A DNA stretch of 64,000 nucleotides from Virgibacillus sp. AGTR. GTDB taxonomy: Bacteria > Bacillota > Bacilli > Bacillales > Amphibacillaceae. The stretch covers positions 1 through 64,000 of the forward strand of contig NZ_JAJERH010000008.1 of NCBI RefSeq assembly GCF_016919725.2. The letters run 5' to 3'. Each line of letters opens with the position of its first letter. Within the stretch, counting starts at the first letter, position 1. Both the position numbers and the translations under genes were made by a program. The notes under the pieces were generated by a model that worked only from the letters and a program-made list of their open reading frames with translations, was not told where the DNA came from and searched no databases. This document shows positions 9,102 to 18,923 of the stretch, piece by piece.

Positions 9102-10688
9102 ATGAAAACGGTAGAAAAGTCTTTCGTAAAAGAATTATACACGCATAAACAGCTACAAACAAATTTATCCGTACCTCAGCTTGTTGAAAGAATTTTAGCA
9201 AGAGAAGAAGGCATGTTAACCGCAACAGGTGCAGTTCAAGCAACAACAGGATCTTATACCGGTCGCTCCCCAAAAGATAAATTTATTGTTACAGATGAAG
9301 TAAGTGAACAGCAGGTGGATTGGGGAACAGTAAATCAATCCATTGATGAATCTGTATTTGATCGATTGTATGAAAAGGTTATTTCCTATTTAAAAAATAA
9401 AGAAGAGCTATTCCAATTTAACGGATTTGCTGGTGCAGACCACGCGTATCGCTTACCAATACAAGTTATTAACGAATATGCCTGGCACAATCTATTTGCA
9501 CGGCAGTTATTTATAACTCCAACTGCTGATGAGTTACTATCACATCAAGCTGAATTCACAGTAATATCAGCCCCTACTTTTAAAGCAGATCCTGAAGTAG
9601 ATGGTACGAACTCAGAAGCGTTTATTCTTGTTTCTTTTAAAAAACGAATCATTCTAATAGGTGGTACCGAATATGCAGGTGAAATTAAAAAGTCTATCTT
9701 TTCAGTGATGAATTTCTTACTACCTCAACAAGATGTATTATCTATGCACTGTTCTGCTAATGTTGGCAAAGAGGGAGACGTGGCTTTATTCTTTGGTTTA
9801 TCCGGCACGGGGAAAACCACCTTATCTGCTGATCCTTACAGAAGATTAATTGGTGATGATGAGCATGGTTGGGGTCCAAATGGAGTATTTAATATTGAAG
9901 GCGGATGTTACGCAAAGTGTATTCATTTATCTCAAGAAAAAGAGCCGCAAATTTATAATGCAATACGATTTGGTTCTGTCCTTGAAAACGTTATTCTTAA
10001 TAAACAAACAAGGCTACCTGATTATGATGACACAACTTTAACAGAAAACACAAGAGCAGCCTATCCAATTGAAAACATTGATAATATCGCAGTGCCAAGT
10101 ATTGCTGGGCATCCAAATACAATTATCTTCCTTACAGCAGATGCTTCGGGAACATTGCCGCCAATAAGTAAATTATCAAAAGAGCAAGCAATGTATCATT
10201 TCTTAAGTGGCTACACAAGCAAGCTTGCAGGTACGGAGCGAGGAGTGACAGAACCACAGGCTACGTTCTCTGCATGTTTTGGATCACCATTTTTACCTTT
10301 AGCTCCGGCAAAGTATGCGAAAATGCTTGGTGAAAAAATTGATTTTTATCAATCAAACGTGTTTCTTGTAAACACAGGATGGACTGGGGGATCTTACGGC
10401 ATTGGTAAACGCATGAAGCTGTCTTATACACGTGCAATGATTCATGCTGCATTAGAAGGTGAACTCAATAGTGTAGAGACAATAAGAGATAATATTTTTG
10501 GATTGGAAATCCCTATCCAAGTTCCAGGTGTTCCCGATGACGTCTTAGTTCCCGAAAACACATGGGAAGACAAAAACGCTTATCAAACGGAAGCAAAATC
10601 ACTTGCCATGAAGTTTCATCAGAATTTCCAAAAATTCACGGAAGCAAGCGCTGATATTATGCAGGCTGGGCCAATTTATAAAGGATAA
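9102..10688 (+). CDS. pckA: phosphoenolpyruvate carboxykinase (ATP)
   Basis: Converts oxaloacetate and ATP to phosphoenolpyruvate, the entry step of gluconeogenesis. It is 528 residues, as usual for the ATP-dependent form. The kinase-type P-loop GLSGTGKTT is near residues 232-240, with LIGDDEHGW downstream as the metal site and TGRSPKDKF near residue 50 for substrate binding. ATG at 9102 follows a weak AAGGCAGG site. It is divergent from metK. A strong terminator follows at 10774-10805. Confidence 0.98.
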   Translation: MKTVEKSFVKELYTHKQLQTNLSVPQLVERILAREEGMLTATGAVQATTGSYTGRSPKDKFIVTDEVSEQQVDWGTVNQSIDESVFDRLYEKVISYLKNKEELFQFNGFAGADHAYRLPIQVINEYAWHNLFARQLFITPTADELLSHQAEFTVISAPTFKADPEVDGTNSEAFILVSFKKRIILIGGTEYAGEIKKSIFSVMNFLLPQQDVLSMHCSANVGKEGDVALFFGLSGTGKTTLSADPYRRLIGDDEHGWGPNGVFNIEGGCYAKCIHLSQEKEPQIYNAIRFGSVLENVILNKQTRLPDYDDTTLTENTRAAYPIENIDNIAVPSIAGHPNTIIFLTADASGTLPPISKLSKEQAMYHFLSGYTSKLAGTERGVTEPQATFSACFGSPFLPLAPAKYAKMLGEKIDFYQSNVFLVNTGWTGGSYGIGKRMKLSYTRAMIHAALEGELNSVETIRDNIFGLEIPIQVPGVPDDVLVPENTWEDKNAYQTEAKSLAMKFHQNFQKFTEASADIMQAGPIYKG

Positions 10689-10773
10689 TTTATCGTTTCC
10701 TCATCCCAAAAGGATTTATTATAAATGAGTGAAAAAAGTTGTATAATTTACTGTTCAGCTATAACAGCTGGTT

Positions 10774-10805
10774 GCCGATCTCTTATAAAGAGATCGGCTT
10801 TTTTT
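10774..10805 (+). terminator. terminator of pckA
   Basis: Perfect arms gccgatctctt and aagagatcggc with a 3-base loop, then seven T residues. Confidence 0.93.
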
Positions 10806-10982
10806 AGTCTAGTAAATTATAAAGCGTATTGAGCTGCGTCCAGCTCTAGTGCCCAGAAACGAGGCGACTTCACGAATCGTCCTAATCTAAGTCATCATTG
10901 GCTTGCAAGCTACCGTGCTTCCTTTATCTCCATTGACTTGCTCCAAGTGCTACGTTTCTATTCGGGAGCTTGCGTTTCTGTT
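10805..10982 (-). repeat. dispersed intergenic repeat, family 1, reverse copy
   Basis: Reverse-complement copy of the element at 6966-7138, lying directly behind the pckA terminator. Shared blocks include gcgtccagctc, gacttcacgaatcg, ggcttgcaagc and a gctacgtttct end. It fills most of the 420-base gap between pckA and the ABC transporter. Confidence 0.8.
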
Positions 10983-11107
10983 CCATAAATATTTTCGTAC
11001 TATTCGATCATCTATTCATTTGACTTATTTTTTTCTAGGCATTCACACATTTTCTAAGCTGTTCATAAACTGTGTTGACATATAAATATTTGAAGGGGTC
11101 GAATAGA

Positions 11108-12097
11108 ATGAAAAAAATAATGGTTTTTATCCTGATCTCTTGCGGGTTAATTATAACTCTTACTGCTTGTAATTCGAAGGAAAACACGTCGATCAAAATA
11201 GCAGAAGTAACTCGTTCTTTATTTTACGCCCCACAATACGTAGCTCTAGAGGAAGGTTTTTTTGAAGAAGTAGGCCTAGATGTAGAGCTGCAAACAACTT
11301 GGGGTGGGGATAAAACAATGACTGCCCTGTTATCTGAAGGAGCTGATATGGCTTTAGTAGGTGCAGAGACTTCCATCTACGTTTATGCTCAGAACTCCAA
11401 AGATTATGCGATTAATTTTGCCCAATTAACCCAAACAGATGGCACCTTTTTAGTAGCAAAAGAACCTAAACCAAATTTCACATGGGAAGACCTAAAGGAT
11501 ACAACATTCCTTGGACAGCGGAAAGGAGGAATGCCGCAAATGGTTGGAGAATTTGTGCTAAAGCAGCATGGTATTAATCCACAGACAGATCTCGATTTAC
11601 AGCAAAATATAGAATTCGCTAACATTCCGGGGGCATTTGTATCTGGTGAAGCGGAATACGTTCAATTATTTGAACCAACTGCCAGTACGTTTGAAAAGGA
11701 AGGAAAAGGACATATAGTCGCTTCATTTGGTGAAGAGTCCGGTCACGTACCTTATACAGTATATATGACTAAACAAAGCTTTATTGACAAAAACAAAGCT
11801 GACGTAGAAAAATTCACTAGAGCTATTTATAAAGCACAGCAATGGGTTGAAACACATACCCCCGAAGAAATTGCTCAAGTAATCCAACCATACTTTGAAG
11901 ATACAGAACTAGAAATGCTTACCGCATCCATTGAGCGCTACAAAAGCCAAGCATCCTTTGCAACCGATCCTGTCCTAGATAAGAAAGAATGGAATAATTT
12001 GAAGAAAATAATGAATGAAGCTGGTGAATTACCTGAGGATGTACCATACGAAGAGCTCGTGAATACAGAGATCGCAGAGGATGTAATACGTAACTAA
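11108..12097 (+). CDS. ABC transporter substrate-binding lipoprotein, SsuA/THI5 type
   Basis: A 329-residue extracytoplasmic binding protein. The signal peptide ends in the lipobox LTAC with Cys21 as lipid anchor. The mature part has the NMT1/THI5-like fold, with the opening YAPQYVALEEGFFEEVGL typical of family members that bind sulfonates, nitrate or thiamine pyrimidine precursors. Start ATG at 11108 follows AAGGGG. First gene of a three-gene importer operon matching ytlA-ytlC-ytlD of B. subtilis in place beside pckA. No thiamine riboswitch is visible upstream, so the substrate is undetermined. Confidence 0.85.
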   Translation: MKKIMVFILISCGLIITLTACNSKENTSIKIAEVTRSLFYAPQYVALEEGFFEEVGLDVELQTTWGGDKTMTALLSEGADMALVGAETSIYVYAQNSKDYAINFAQLTQTDGTFLVAKEPKPNFTWEDLKDTTFLGQRKGGMPQMVGEFVLKQHGINPQTDLDLQQNIEFANIPGAFVSGEAEYVQLFEPTASTFEKEGKGHIVASFGEESGHVPYTVYMTKQSFIDKNKADVEKFTRAIYKAQQWVETHTPEEIAQVIQPYFEDTELEMLTASIERYKSQASFATDPVLDKKEWNNLKKIMNEAGELPEDVPYEELVNTEIAEDVIRN

Positions 12098-12110
12098 GGA
12101 GTGAGTAAAG

Positions 12111-12920
12111 GTGTCATTTCTAACCTTAGATCATGTCTCACATTATTATTTCTCGAAAAATAATTATACAAAGGCATTAGATGATATTTCTTTTTCTATC
12201 CAGAAAGGAGAATTTATTGCCTTATTAGGTCCTAGTGGATGTGGAAAATCAACAATACTTTCAATCATTGCAGGTATTATTAAACAAACCGAAGGAAAGG
12301 TTAGCTTACAAAAAAAGGAAGTTGAAACGACAGCATCTGAAATCGGCTACATGCTTCAGCAAGATTATTTATTTCCTTGGAAAACCATTGTGGATAACGT
12401 TTTACTAGGACCAAAAATCACTCATACACATTCAAAAAACACAGAACAAAAAGCCCTCAAACTATTGAAGGAAGTAGGATTGGCAGAGGTCGCGAATGCA
12501 TATCCTAGTTCTTTATCTGGGGGGATGCGGCAACGTGCTGCCCTTGTACGCACTCTAATTAATGATCCAAAAATTCTACTTCTTGATGAACCGTTCTCTG
12601 CTTTAGATTATCAAACAAAGCTTAAATTAGAAGAGCTAGTATCAAAATTATTAAAAGCTTACCATAAAACAACTATTCTCGTAACACATGATATTGGCGA
12701 AGCAATTGCTATGAGTGATCGCATATTCGTAATGGATGCGAATCCTGGAACCATTTCAAAGGTTTTTGAAGTGCCAATTGAATTAAGAAATGAACCACCT
12801 TTACTTGTGAGGCGACACCCTAAATATCAAATCCTCTTTGATAAGGTTTGGGAGGAGCTTGATCAAAGAGAAAATGTACAAACAAAAAAGGTGGTGAGTA
12901 TAAATAATGAAGGCGACTAA
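12111..12920 (+). CDS. ABC transporter ATP-binding protein (SsuB/TauB type)
   Basis: A 269-residue ATPase that powers the importer. Walker A is GPSGCGKST near residues 39-47, the signature is LSGGMRQR near 135-142, and Walker B is ILLLDEPF near 155-162. The start is GTG at 12111 with AAGGAG upstream. The gene follows the binding-protein gene by 13 bases and overlaps the permease gene by 14 bases, so the three are co-translated. Substrate not determinable. Confidence 0.9.
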   Translation: MSFLTLDHVSHYYFSKNNYTKALDDISFSIQKGEFIALLGPSGCGKSTILSIIAGIIKQTEGKVSLQKKEVETTASEIGYMLQQDYLFPWKTIVDNVLLGPKITHTHSKNTEQKALKLLKEVGLAEVANAYPSSLSGGMRQRAALVRTLINDPKILLLDEPFSALDYQTKLKLEELVSKLLKAYHKTTILVTHDIGEAIAMSDRIFVMDANPGTISKVFEVPIELRNEPPLLVRRHPKYQILFDKVWEELDQRENVQTKKVVSINNEGD

Positions 12921-13719
12921 TACGGATGAACAACTGTTTAAGGCCTATTTAAGTAAAGTTAAAAAAGAAACTAAAATCGTATATACTTGGCAAGTAAGTA
13001 TACTTATAACGTTTGTGCTACTGTGGGAAATAGCTAGCAGGCTTTATTGGATCGACCCATTATTATTTAGCTCGCCTACTACAATTTGTCAAGTAATCAT
13101 TGAAAAATTTAGTAACGGCTCGTTATTTACCCACCTTGAAGTCACACTACTGGAGACCATTGCTGGATTTCTAATTGGTACACTATTCGGCATACTACTA
13201 GCTATATCTTTATGGACATCGAAGCGTTTCTCTAGAATAATGGATCCTTACCTGGTAATTTTGAATGCTATGCCAAAGGTAGCGTTAGGGCCTATCATTA
13301 TTGTGGCACTAGGACCTGGGTATGTTTCAATTATAGCAATGGGAGCAATTATATCCGTTATCATCACTACACTTGTTGTTTATTCAGCTTTTAATGAAGT
13401 GGATCCCAATTTTGAGAAAGTATTAATTAGTTTCGGTGCTAGTAAATGGCAAATATTTAAACATGCCATTTTTCCAGCCACTTTACCTGCTATGATTTCC
13501 ACCCTCAAAGTAAATGTAGGATTATCCTGGGTTGGGGTTATAGTCGGTGAATTTCTCGTATCTAAACAGGGCCTTGGATATCTAATTATTTATGGTTTCC
13601 AAGTGTTTGATTTTTCATTAGTCATGGCAAGCTTAGTATTAATTGCTATCTTCGCTGCCATCATGTACAAATTTGTAGAACGAATGGAAGCGTGGCTGAT
13701 CAAGCATTCATCTTCCTAA
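12907..13719 (+). CDS. ABC transporter permease (SsuC/TauC type)
   Basis: A 270-residue inner-membrane permease with about six hydrophobic segments. The EAA loop reads [19 protein letters not shown] in the cytoplasmic part near residues 160-178. It overlaps the upstream ATPase gene and has GGTGAG as its ribosome site inside that gene. A bidirectional terminator follows at once. It completes a ytlACD-like importer. Confidence 0.9.
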   Translation: MKATNTDEQLFKAYLSKVKKETKIVYTWQVSILITFVLLWEIASRLYWIDPLLFSSPTTICQVIIEKFSNGSLFTHLEVTLLETIAGFLIGTLFGILLAISLWTSKRFSRIMDPYLVILNAMPKVALGPIIIVALGPGYVSIIAMGAIISVIITTLVVYSAFNEVDPNFEKVLISFGASKWQIFKHAIFPATLPAMISTLKVNVGLSWVGVIVGEFLVSKQGLGYLIIYGFQVFDFSLVMASLVLIAIFAAIMYKFVERMEAWLIKHSSS

Positions 13720-13728
13720 TAAATATAT

Positions 13729-13756
13729 AAAATCGCCCAAATAAAGGGCGATTTTT
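13729..13756. terminator. bidirectional terminator
   Basis: Perfect arms aaaatcgccc and gggcgatttt with flanking A and T runs. It lies between the permease gene and the convergent Nudix gene and overlaps the last bases of the latter. Confidence 0.88.
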
Positions 13757-14222
13757 AATAATGCTGGTGTATATATTGAATACAATGCTCAAGAACGTCA
13801 TCTTTCATAATAAAGCTATAGCAATTTTGATATTTCACATTTAATGGAATAGTTTCTAAGAGTATCGGCCCATCTGTTTCATAGTATGTGTCCTGTTTTT
13901 CTAGTGCTTGGATCGAAGCATAATACACATTCTTTACTACATCTTCCTTTTTACCAGATACAAAATACTGTCCCATGTAGTTCATATTTTTCACTAACCC
14001 ACCAGTCTCTTCTTTTACTTCTCTTATTGCGGCTTCCTCCGGTGTTTCCCCTTCTTCCACCTTACCTCCTGGAAATTCTAACCCTCTATCTTTGTGTTTG
14101 GTTAATAACCATTGACCCCGATATTTACAGACAATCCATACATGTTTAGGGTTTTTGGAAAAAGGAAGATAATCGAATGATAACTTAATTTCATTATTGT
14201 AATAGTCTCTGAATGTATACAT
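13755..14222 (-). CDS. ytkD: Nudix hydrolase, YtkD type
   Basis: A 155-residue Nudix protein. The complete Nudix box starts GGKVEEGET near residue 51 and ends REVKEETGG, with all metal-binding glutamates present. YtkD of B. subtilis, in the same position after ytlD, hydrolyses nucleoside triphosphates and has been linked to 5'-end removal of RNA and to oxidised nucleotides. The family and ortholog calls rest on sequence and place; substrate is carried over. ATG at 14222 with AAAGG ten bases upstream. Confidence 0.88.
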   Translation of the reverse strand: MYTFRDYYNNEIKLSFDYLPFSKNPKHVWIVCKYRGQWLLTKHKDRGLEFPGGKVEEGETPEEAAIREVKEETGGLVKNMNYMGQYFVSGKKEDVVKNVYYASIQALEKQDTYYETDGPILLETIPLNVKYQNCYSFIMKDDVLEHCIQYIHQHY

Positions 14223-14254
14223 TATTTCAACGCCTTTACCAATACCGTATTTAT

Positions 14255-14812
14255 TTAGCTATGTTTGATATTAGATATTCTCCAAATATCTTCATAAGTG
14301 AACTCTATTTCGATCGTATACTTACCATGTAATGCACTTTTATTATGCTGGATAAGCTTAACCTTGTCATCATGTACTGGGATGGTACGATATGAATTGT
14401 TCTCATCTATCCATGGTGGGATTTCTGTTGGAATAATATACAACCCATTTGACCGTTCTTGATAATAATAATCAATATAAGGTTCTACAACGTTTTTTGT
14501 GGCAATTTTAGAGAATTCTTCTAAAAGCTCTTGTTTGGTATTAAATGTTATTACTTGATAATTTTCATCCGTATCCTGTTGCAGGAAATCCAAAAGTTGA
14601 TTGGTTCGCTTTATAATTGTATCATGACTTAAATTATTCGTAACTTGTTCATTAGAAGTGTTATTAGCTATACCTTTATCTACTCCTGTGACCGATTGCT
14701 TCTCTACTTTTGCAGCAGCAAGAATTGGCTCTTTTTCCGTACTAATTAGAAAAACGGCTAAGAAAGTAACTCCCAAAAGAGAGACTATATTCATGAAAAG
14801 CTTCCTTTTCAA
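14255..14812 (-). CDS. exported protein of unknown function
   Basis: A 185-residue protein starting at TTG 14812, chosen because AAAGGAGG is 9 bases upstream. Residues 5-23 form a hydrophobic export signal or anchor after the basic start KRK. The rest is hydrophilic, with a glutamine/asparagine-rich stretch and several tyrosines (YIDYYYQE). I do not recognise a domain. It stands alone between two leftward genes, so it may have its own promoter. Confidence 0.6.
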   Translation of the reverse strand: MKRKLFMNIVSLLGVTFLAVFLISTEKEPILAAAKVEKQSVTGVDKGIANNTSNEQVTNNLSHDTIIKRTNQLLDFLQQDTDENYQVITFNTKQELLEEFSKIATKNVVEPYIDYYYQERSNGLYIIPTEIPPWIDENNSYRTIPVHDDKVKLIQHNKSALHGKYTIEIEFTYEDIWRISNIKHS

Positions 14813-14917
14813 TGTTAATTGCCTCCTTTACGAATATAAAAGCTCACAGATACAATACTATTCCTTGTAATTGGTAATAATAAACATTTTCATGAAATAA
14901 ATCAACTAAGAGATAAA

Positions 14918-14951
14918 AAGGGATAACATGCACGTAATGCATTTATCCCTT
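14918..14951 (-). terminator. terminator of the 106-residue protein gene
   Basis: Arms aagggataacatgca and tgcatttatccctt pair almost perfectly, and T residues follow leftwards. Confidence 0.75.
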
Positions 14952-14955
14952 ACTT

Positions 14956-15276
14956 TTAAAGAGGTCTATCTCCTAATATTCCCATGTGCTTTATATGTTC
15001 TTTCGCACTTTCATCTCCTAATTCGTATATCATACGATACGCTTCGGTCATTTCATCGTCATAATCATCATTAGACTGATCATTATGATAGGGTGTAACT
15101 GGTACGTGAGCGCGAAAAAAAGTAGTTACTCCTGCAGCATTCATCTCATTAAATTTTTCTCTCAATAATACAATTTCATCATCAGTAGCATGTATAACAA
15201 AATTATCATTATTATCATATTTTATCTTGGAAATCTCGCCTGATCCCATATTAATATAATATTTCTTTTTTCCCAT
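14956..15276 (-). CDS. conserved small cytosolic protein of unknown function
   Basis: A 106-residue acidic protein with no signal or membrane segment. It begins KKKYYINMGSGEI and has a central run of aspartates (NDDYDDE), then a helical end. AAGGAGG precedes the ATG at 15276. It resembles small uncharacterised proteins of Bacillaceae, but I cannot name a family with confidence. Confidence 0.65.
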   Translation of the reverse strand: MGKKKYYINMGSGEISKIKYDNNDNFVIHATDDEIVLLREKFNEMNAAGVTTFFRAHVPVTPYHNDQSNDDYDDEMTEAYRMIYELGDESAKEHIKHMGILGDRPL

Positions 15277-15333
15277 TCAACTACACCTCCTTTTAGTTAA
15301 TGTTCCTAAAAGCAGGTAGAAGCATGTATGAAA

Positions 15334-15361
15334 AATAAAAAAGCCCGCTCTGATAAGCGGG
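15334..15361 (-). terminator. terminator of the iron ABC ATPase gene
   Basis: Arms CCCGCT and AGCGGG on the minus strand followed by C and six T residues. Confidence 0.85.
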
Positions 15362-15380
15362 TAATGAAAAATTATGTGCA

Positions 15381-16199
15381 TTAATTAATCGCATTTGTAG
15401 CATTAGCAAATATACAACGTCCTTTTCCATGAGGGATGCACATTGGTGTCCCAAATCGTGGATCGAACGTAACATCACACATCATTTCAAAAACTTGATG
15501 AACCAGATTACATGTAATAATCTCCTCAGGTTTCCCTTGCGCAAATATCTGTTTATCTTTAATAGCAACAATATGATGTGCATATCTACATGCTAAATTC
15601 AAATCATGAAGGACCATAACAACTGTACGTCCTTCCTTCTCATTTAATTCAAATAACAGATCAAGTACTTCTATCTGATGAGTCATGTCTAAGTAAGTTG
15701 TTGGCTCATCTAATAAAATTATATCTGTATCCTGCGCTAAAGTCATGGCAATCCATGCACGCTGACGCTGTCCACCAGACAATGAATCAACGGGGCGATC
15801 TTTTAAATCAAACATGTTAGTAGAATCTAAAGCGTGATTAACCGCTTTTTCATCTTCGTCAGACCATTGCTTTAATAAGCCACGATACGGATGTCTACCT
15901 TGTTTCACTAATTCATGTACGGTTAACCCTTCTGGACTAATGGGACTTTGTGGAAGTATCGCTAATTTCTTGGCAACGTCCTTTGTCCCCATTTTTGCAA
16001 TAGCTGCACCATCTAATACTACATTCCCTTGTTTAGGCTTCAATAATCGTGCCAACGAACGAAGTAAAGTTGACTTTCCACAGCCATTTCCGCCAATGAA
16101 TACAGTAATTTCACCTTTAGGTATCTCTAGACTTAAATCGTCAATAATTATATTATCCCCGTAACCTAGCGTTAAATCATTTGCTGTTAAGGTTTGCAT
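15381..16199 (-). CDS. iron-siderophore ABC transporter ATP-binding protein (FhuC/YusV type)
   Basis: A 272-residue ATPase. Walker A is GGNGCGKST near residues 36-44, the signature LSGGQRQR near 140-147, and Walker B IILLDEPT near 159-166. It is of the FhuC/FecE subfamily that powers uptake of ferric siderophores. No permease or binding protein lies nearby, as with YusV of B. subtilis, which serves several siderophore permeases encoded elsewhere. A near-perfect Fur box overlaps the promoter region, so iron repression is expected. ATG at 16199 follows GGGAGAG. Confidence 0.88.
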   Translation of the reverse strand: MQTLTANDLTLGYGDNIIIDDLSLEIPKGEITVFIGGNGCGKSTLLRSLARLLKPKQGNVVLDGAAIAKMGTKDVAKKLAILPQSPISPEGLTVHELVKQGRHPYRGLLKQWSDEDEKAVNHALDSTNMFDLKDRPVDSLSGGQRQRAWIAMTLAQDTDIILLDEPTTYLDMTHQIEVLDLLFELNEKEGRTVVMVLHDLNLACRYAHHIVAIKDKQIFAQGKPEEIITCNLVHQVFEMMCDVTFDPRFGTPMCIPHGKGRCIFANATNAIN

Positions 16200-16279
16200 T
16201 GGAATCTCTCCCTTTTCCCTCCAAAAATATCGTGCGTGTTATATGTATTTTTAGAGGATCAATACAAAGCGCTATCCTT

Positions 16280-16329
16280 AGTGTATTTGCTTTTTCGTGA
16301 TTCGTCAATGACTTTGATAATCATTTTCA
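16280..16329 (-). promoter_or_regulatory. Fur-regulated promoter of the iron ABC ATPase
   Basis: TTGACG at 16303-16308 and TACACT at 16280-16285 (17-base spacer) face left. The Fur box TGATAATCATTTTCA at 16315-16329 differs from the 7-1-7 consensus at one position. It lies immediately upstream of the -35 element. Confidence 0.8.
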
Positions 16330-16469
16330 ATTAATTTTAAAATTTTGTTCTTTACAATATTGCTTTCATCAATCAATCTCACTAGCATATTCCTAATTAG
16401 CAAGCTATCCATGGAATAAATCCAAAATCACCTACTGCAAAATACACACTCGTATCAATGAGAGGACAA

Positions 16470-17945
16470 TTACCTAAGCTGCTTACACCCTTCTTTACCT
16501 CTAATCTGTTTCAAATGACTTCTTACAAGTTTATTGGATGCATTACGTGGTAAAGCATCTACTTCATAAACTTCTTTTGGCTGTTTATAACTTGCTACAT
16601 GCTCATCTAAATAGCTCATAATTTCTTGTAGAGTAAGTCGATATTTCGTTACAATAAATGCGATAGGTACTTCACCCCATTTGGTATCAGAGATCCCCGT
16701 AACGCCTACTTCCTTAATTGCTGGATGACCGGCAAGAGCACTTTCAATTTCCGATGGATATATGTTTTCTCCTCCAGAAATAATTAAATCATGCCTGCGT
16801 TCCACAACATATAGAAAACCTTCGTCATCTAAATAGCCTAAATCACCTGTTGCCAGCCACCCACCTTGAATTGCCTTATTAGTTGCTTCGCGCTTTTTAT
16901 AATACCCCGATGTCACCATTGGTCCTTTTACACATATTTCTCCAACACCAGAATGATCTGGATCTTTTATCATTAATTGCGCTGGAAATAGAGGCTTACC
17001 AGCTGAACCTACTTTTTGCAGCGCATCTCCTGCACTAAGTGTCACAATTTGTGATGCTGTCTCCGTCATGCCAAATGATTGGAAAACTGGCACATTCATT
17101 TCCTTCGCTTGCTCTAATAATGGACGAGGAGCAGGTCCACCTCCTAATAATACACAACGAAGGGAAGTTGGATAACGATCGGTTCCAAGCTCTTCCAATA
17201 ATTGTTGAAGCATTACAGTAACTACAGATACGATGGTAACGCCTTCGTGCATAATTGCTTTCTGGACACTAGTTTTATCAAACTTCTCTAATAAATAGAC
17301 AGACATACCATAAACTACACTGCGAATAAGGATGGATAAGCCACTAACATGAAATATTGGTAAAGCAGCTAACCATTTATCGTCAGAATGAATCCCTAAA
17401 TTAAGTGCACTCCCTATTGCACTCCACCAATGGTTTCCGTACGTATGAATGACGCCCTTAGGAGAGCCAGTTGTGCCAGATGTATACATAATGGAAAACG
17501 GAGTATTTAATTGTATTTCCGTGGTAAGGACAATATCTGCATGCTCGTGATAATTATCTATTTCCTCAAACACAGCCTTATTTAAACAGGGTATTTGCAC
17601 AGCTTTCACTTTTAATTCATCTGCATAGATTAAAAATGAAGCATCTGCATCTTTAATTTGATATGTTAATTCCTCATTCGTTAATCGAGTATTTAGTAAA
17701 ACGACTACTGCCTTTAAGTAGCTAATTGCATGAATTGCAGTAATCATCGCTTGTTTATTCGTCGATAAAACAGCCACATGTGAGCCTTCCTTCACTCCCC
17801 ATGTAGCTAATTTCTTCGCGTACATTTGGCTTTGTTCCTTCAATTCTTGAAATGTTATTTGATATCCATTTGCGTATTGGATAGCTGCACAATTGGGCGA
17901 TATATCGGCCTGTTTAGATAACCAATGTGGTATCGTATCTTGCAT
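16470..17945 (-). CDS. menE: o-succinylbenzoate-CoA ligase
   Basis: Activates o-succinylbenzoate with ATP and CoA in menaquinone synthesis. The 491-residue protein is a typical adenylate-forming enzyme: the AMP-binding loop MYTSGTTGSPKG is near residues 151-162, FGMTETAS is the A5 core, and TGDLG and the C-terminal lysine region follow. ATG at 17945 follows AGGAGG. It is the last men gene on this strand. A terminator at 18014-18036 separates it from menB, so it may be transcribed partly on its own. Confidence 0.95.
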   Translation of the reverse strand: MQDTIPHWLSKQADISPNCAAIQYANGYQITFQELKEQSQMYAKKLATWGVKEGSHVAVLSTNKQAMITAIHAISYLKAVVVLLNTRLTNEELTYQIKDADASFLIYADELKVKAVQIPCLNKAVFEEIDNYHEHADIVLTTEIQLNTPFSIMYTSGTTGSPKGVIHTYGNHWWSAIGSALNLGIHSDDKWLAALPIFHVSGLSILIRSVVYGMSVYLLEKFDKTSVQKAIMHEGVTIVSVVTVMLQQLLEELGTDRYPTSLRCVLLGGGPAPRPLLEQAKEMNVPVFQSFGMTETASQIVTLSAGDALQKVGSAGKPLFPAQLMIKDPDHSGVGEICVKGPMVTSGYYKKREATNKAIQGGWLATGDLGYLDDEGFLYVVERRHDLIISGGENIYPSEIESALAGHPAIKEVGVTGISDTKWGEVPIAFIVTKYRLTLQEIMSYLDEHVASYKQPKEVYEVDALPRNASNKLVRSHLKQIRGKEGCKQLR

Positions 17946-18013
17946 GTTCCTACCTCCTTCGTTCTACAATCGTTTGCCGTCTAATCTATAATAGAGAGCT
18001 ATGTAAGAAAAAA

Positions 18014-18036
18014 ACCTTTGCTAAAAAAGCAAAGGT
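18014..18036 (-). terminator. terminator between menB and menE
   Basis: Perfect arms acctttgct and agcaaaggt; in the leftward direction a run of seven T follows. It could reduce read-through from menB into menE. Confidence 0.75.
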
Positions 18037-18064
18037 AAGAGATCACTATTTTTGACTGCATTGC

Positions 18065-18883
18065 TTAAGGGAACCGTGGGAATTTTTTAAAGTCTGGCTT
18101 TCTTTTTTCTTTAAATGCATCTCTTCCCTCTTTCGCTTCATCTGTTGTGTAGTAAAGCAAAGTAGCATCGCCGCCCATTTGCTGCAATCCTGCCAGTCCA
18201 TCAGTATCTGCATTAAATGATGCTTTTAAGAAGCGTAAAGCTGTTGGAGATTTTTCTAAAATTTCCTCACACCATTGGATCGTTTCCTCTTCTAATTTAT
18301 CAAGTGGTACAACTGTATTAACCATACCCATTTCATATGCTTCTTCTGCATTATATTGACGACATAAATACCAAATTTCACGAGCACGTTTATGTCCTAC
18401 CATCCTTGCTAGGTAACCTGCTCCATAACCAGCATCAAAGCTACCAACCTTCGGTCCAGTTTGTCCGAAGATTGCATTATCTGCTGCGATTGTTAAATCA
18501 CAAACAACGTGAAGAACATGTCCTCCACCAATAGCGTAACCAGACACCATTGCAATTACTGGCTTAGGAATCGTACGAATAAGACGTTGCAGGTCTAATA
18601 CATTGAGTCTAGGTACTTGATCGTCGCCTACGTATCCTCCATGCCCGCGTACAGATTGGTCTCCCCCTGAACAGAAGGCTTTTTCTCCTTCACCTGCTAA
18701 AACAATGACCCCAATATCTGAATCATCACGTGCATCAGCAAACGCATCAATCATTTCATTAACAGTTAATGGTGTAAATGCATTACGCTTTTCAGGACGG
18801 TTGATTGTTACTTTGGCGATGCCATTATATTTTTCATAGATTATTTCTTCATATTCTCTTACTTTTTCCCATTGAATAGGCAT
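18065..18883 (-). CDS. menB: 1,4-dihydroxy-2-naphthoyl-CoA synthase
   Basis: A crotonase-fold enzyme that closes the second ring of the naphthoquinone. Length 272. The oxyanion-hole sequence AIGGGHVLH and the segment [14 protein letters not shown] are characteristic of MenB; SGGDQS and RPEKRNAF mark CoA binding. ATG at 18883 follows AAGGAGG. It lies between menH and menE in the usual order. Confidence 0.97.
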   Translation of the reverse strand: MPIQWEKVREYEEIIYEKYNGIAKVTINRPEKRNAFTPLTVNEMIDAFADARDDSDIGVIVLAGEGEKAFCSGGDQSVRGHGGYVGDDQVPRLNVLDLQRLIRTIPKPVIAMVSGYAIGGGHVLHVVCDLTIAADNAIFGQTGPKVGSFDAGYGAGYLARMVGHKRAREIWYLCRQYNAEEAYEMGMVNTVVPLDKLEEETIQWCEEILEKSPTALRFLKASFNADTDGLAGLQQMGGDATLLYYTTDEAKEGRDAFKEKRKPDFKKFPRFP

Positions 18884-18923
18884 GATAATTCCTCCTTAAA
18901 GTAGTATGTAATCAATTAGTAAA

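Noticed and set aside
10903-11085. Open frame of 60 codons upstream of the ABC transporter
   Set aside because: It lies in a family 1 repeat and has no ribosome site or recognisable domain.
10983-11107. Thiamine riboswitch upstream of the THI5-type importer
   Set aside because: The conserved CTGAGA and ACCTGATC-type cores of the TPP aptamer are absent.
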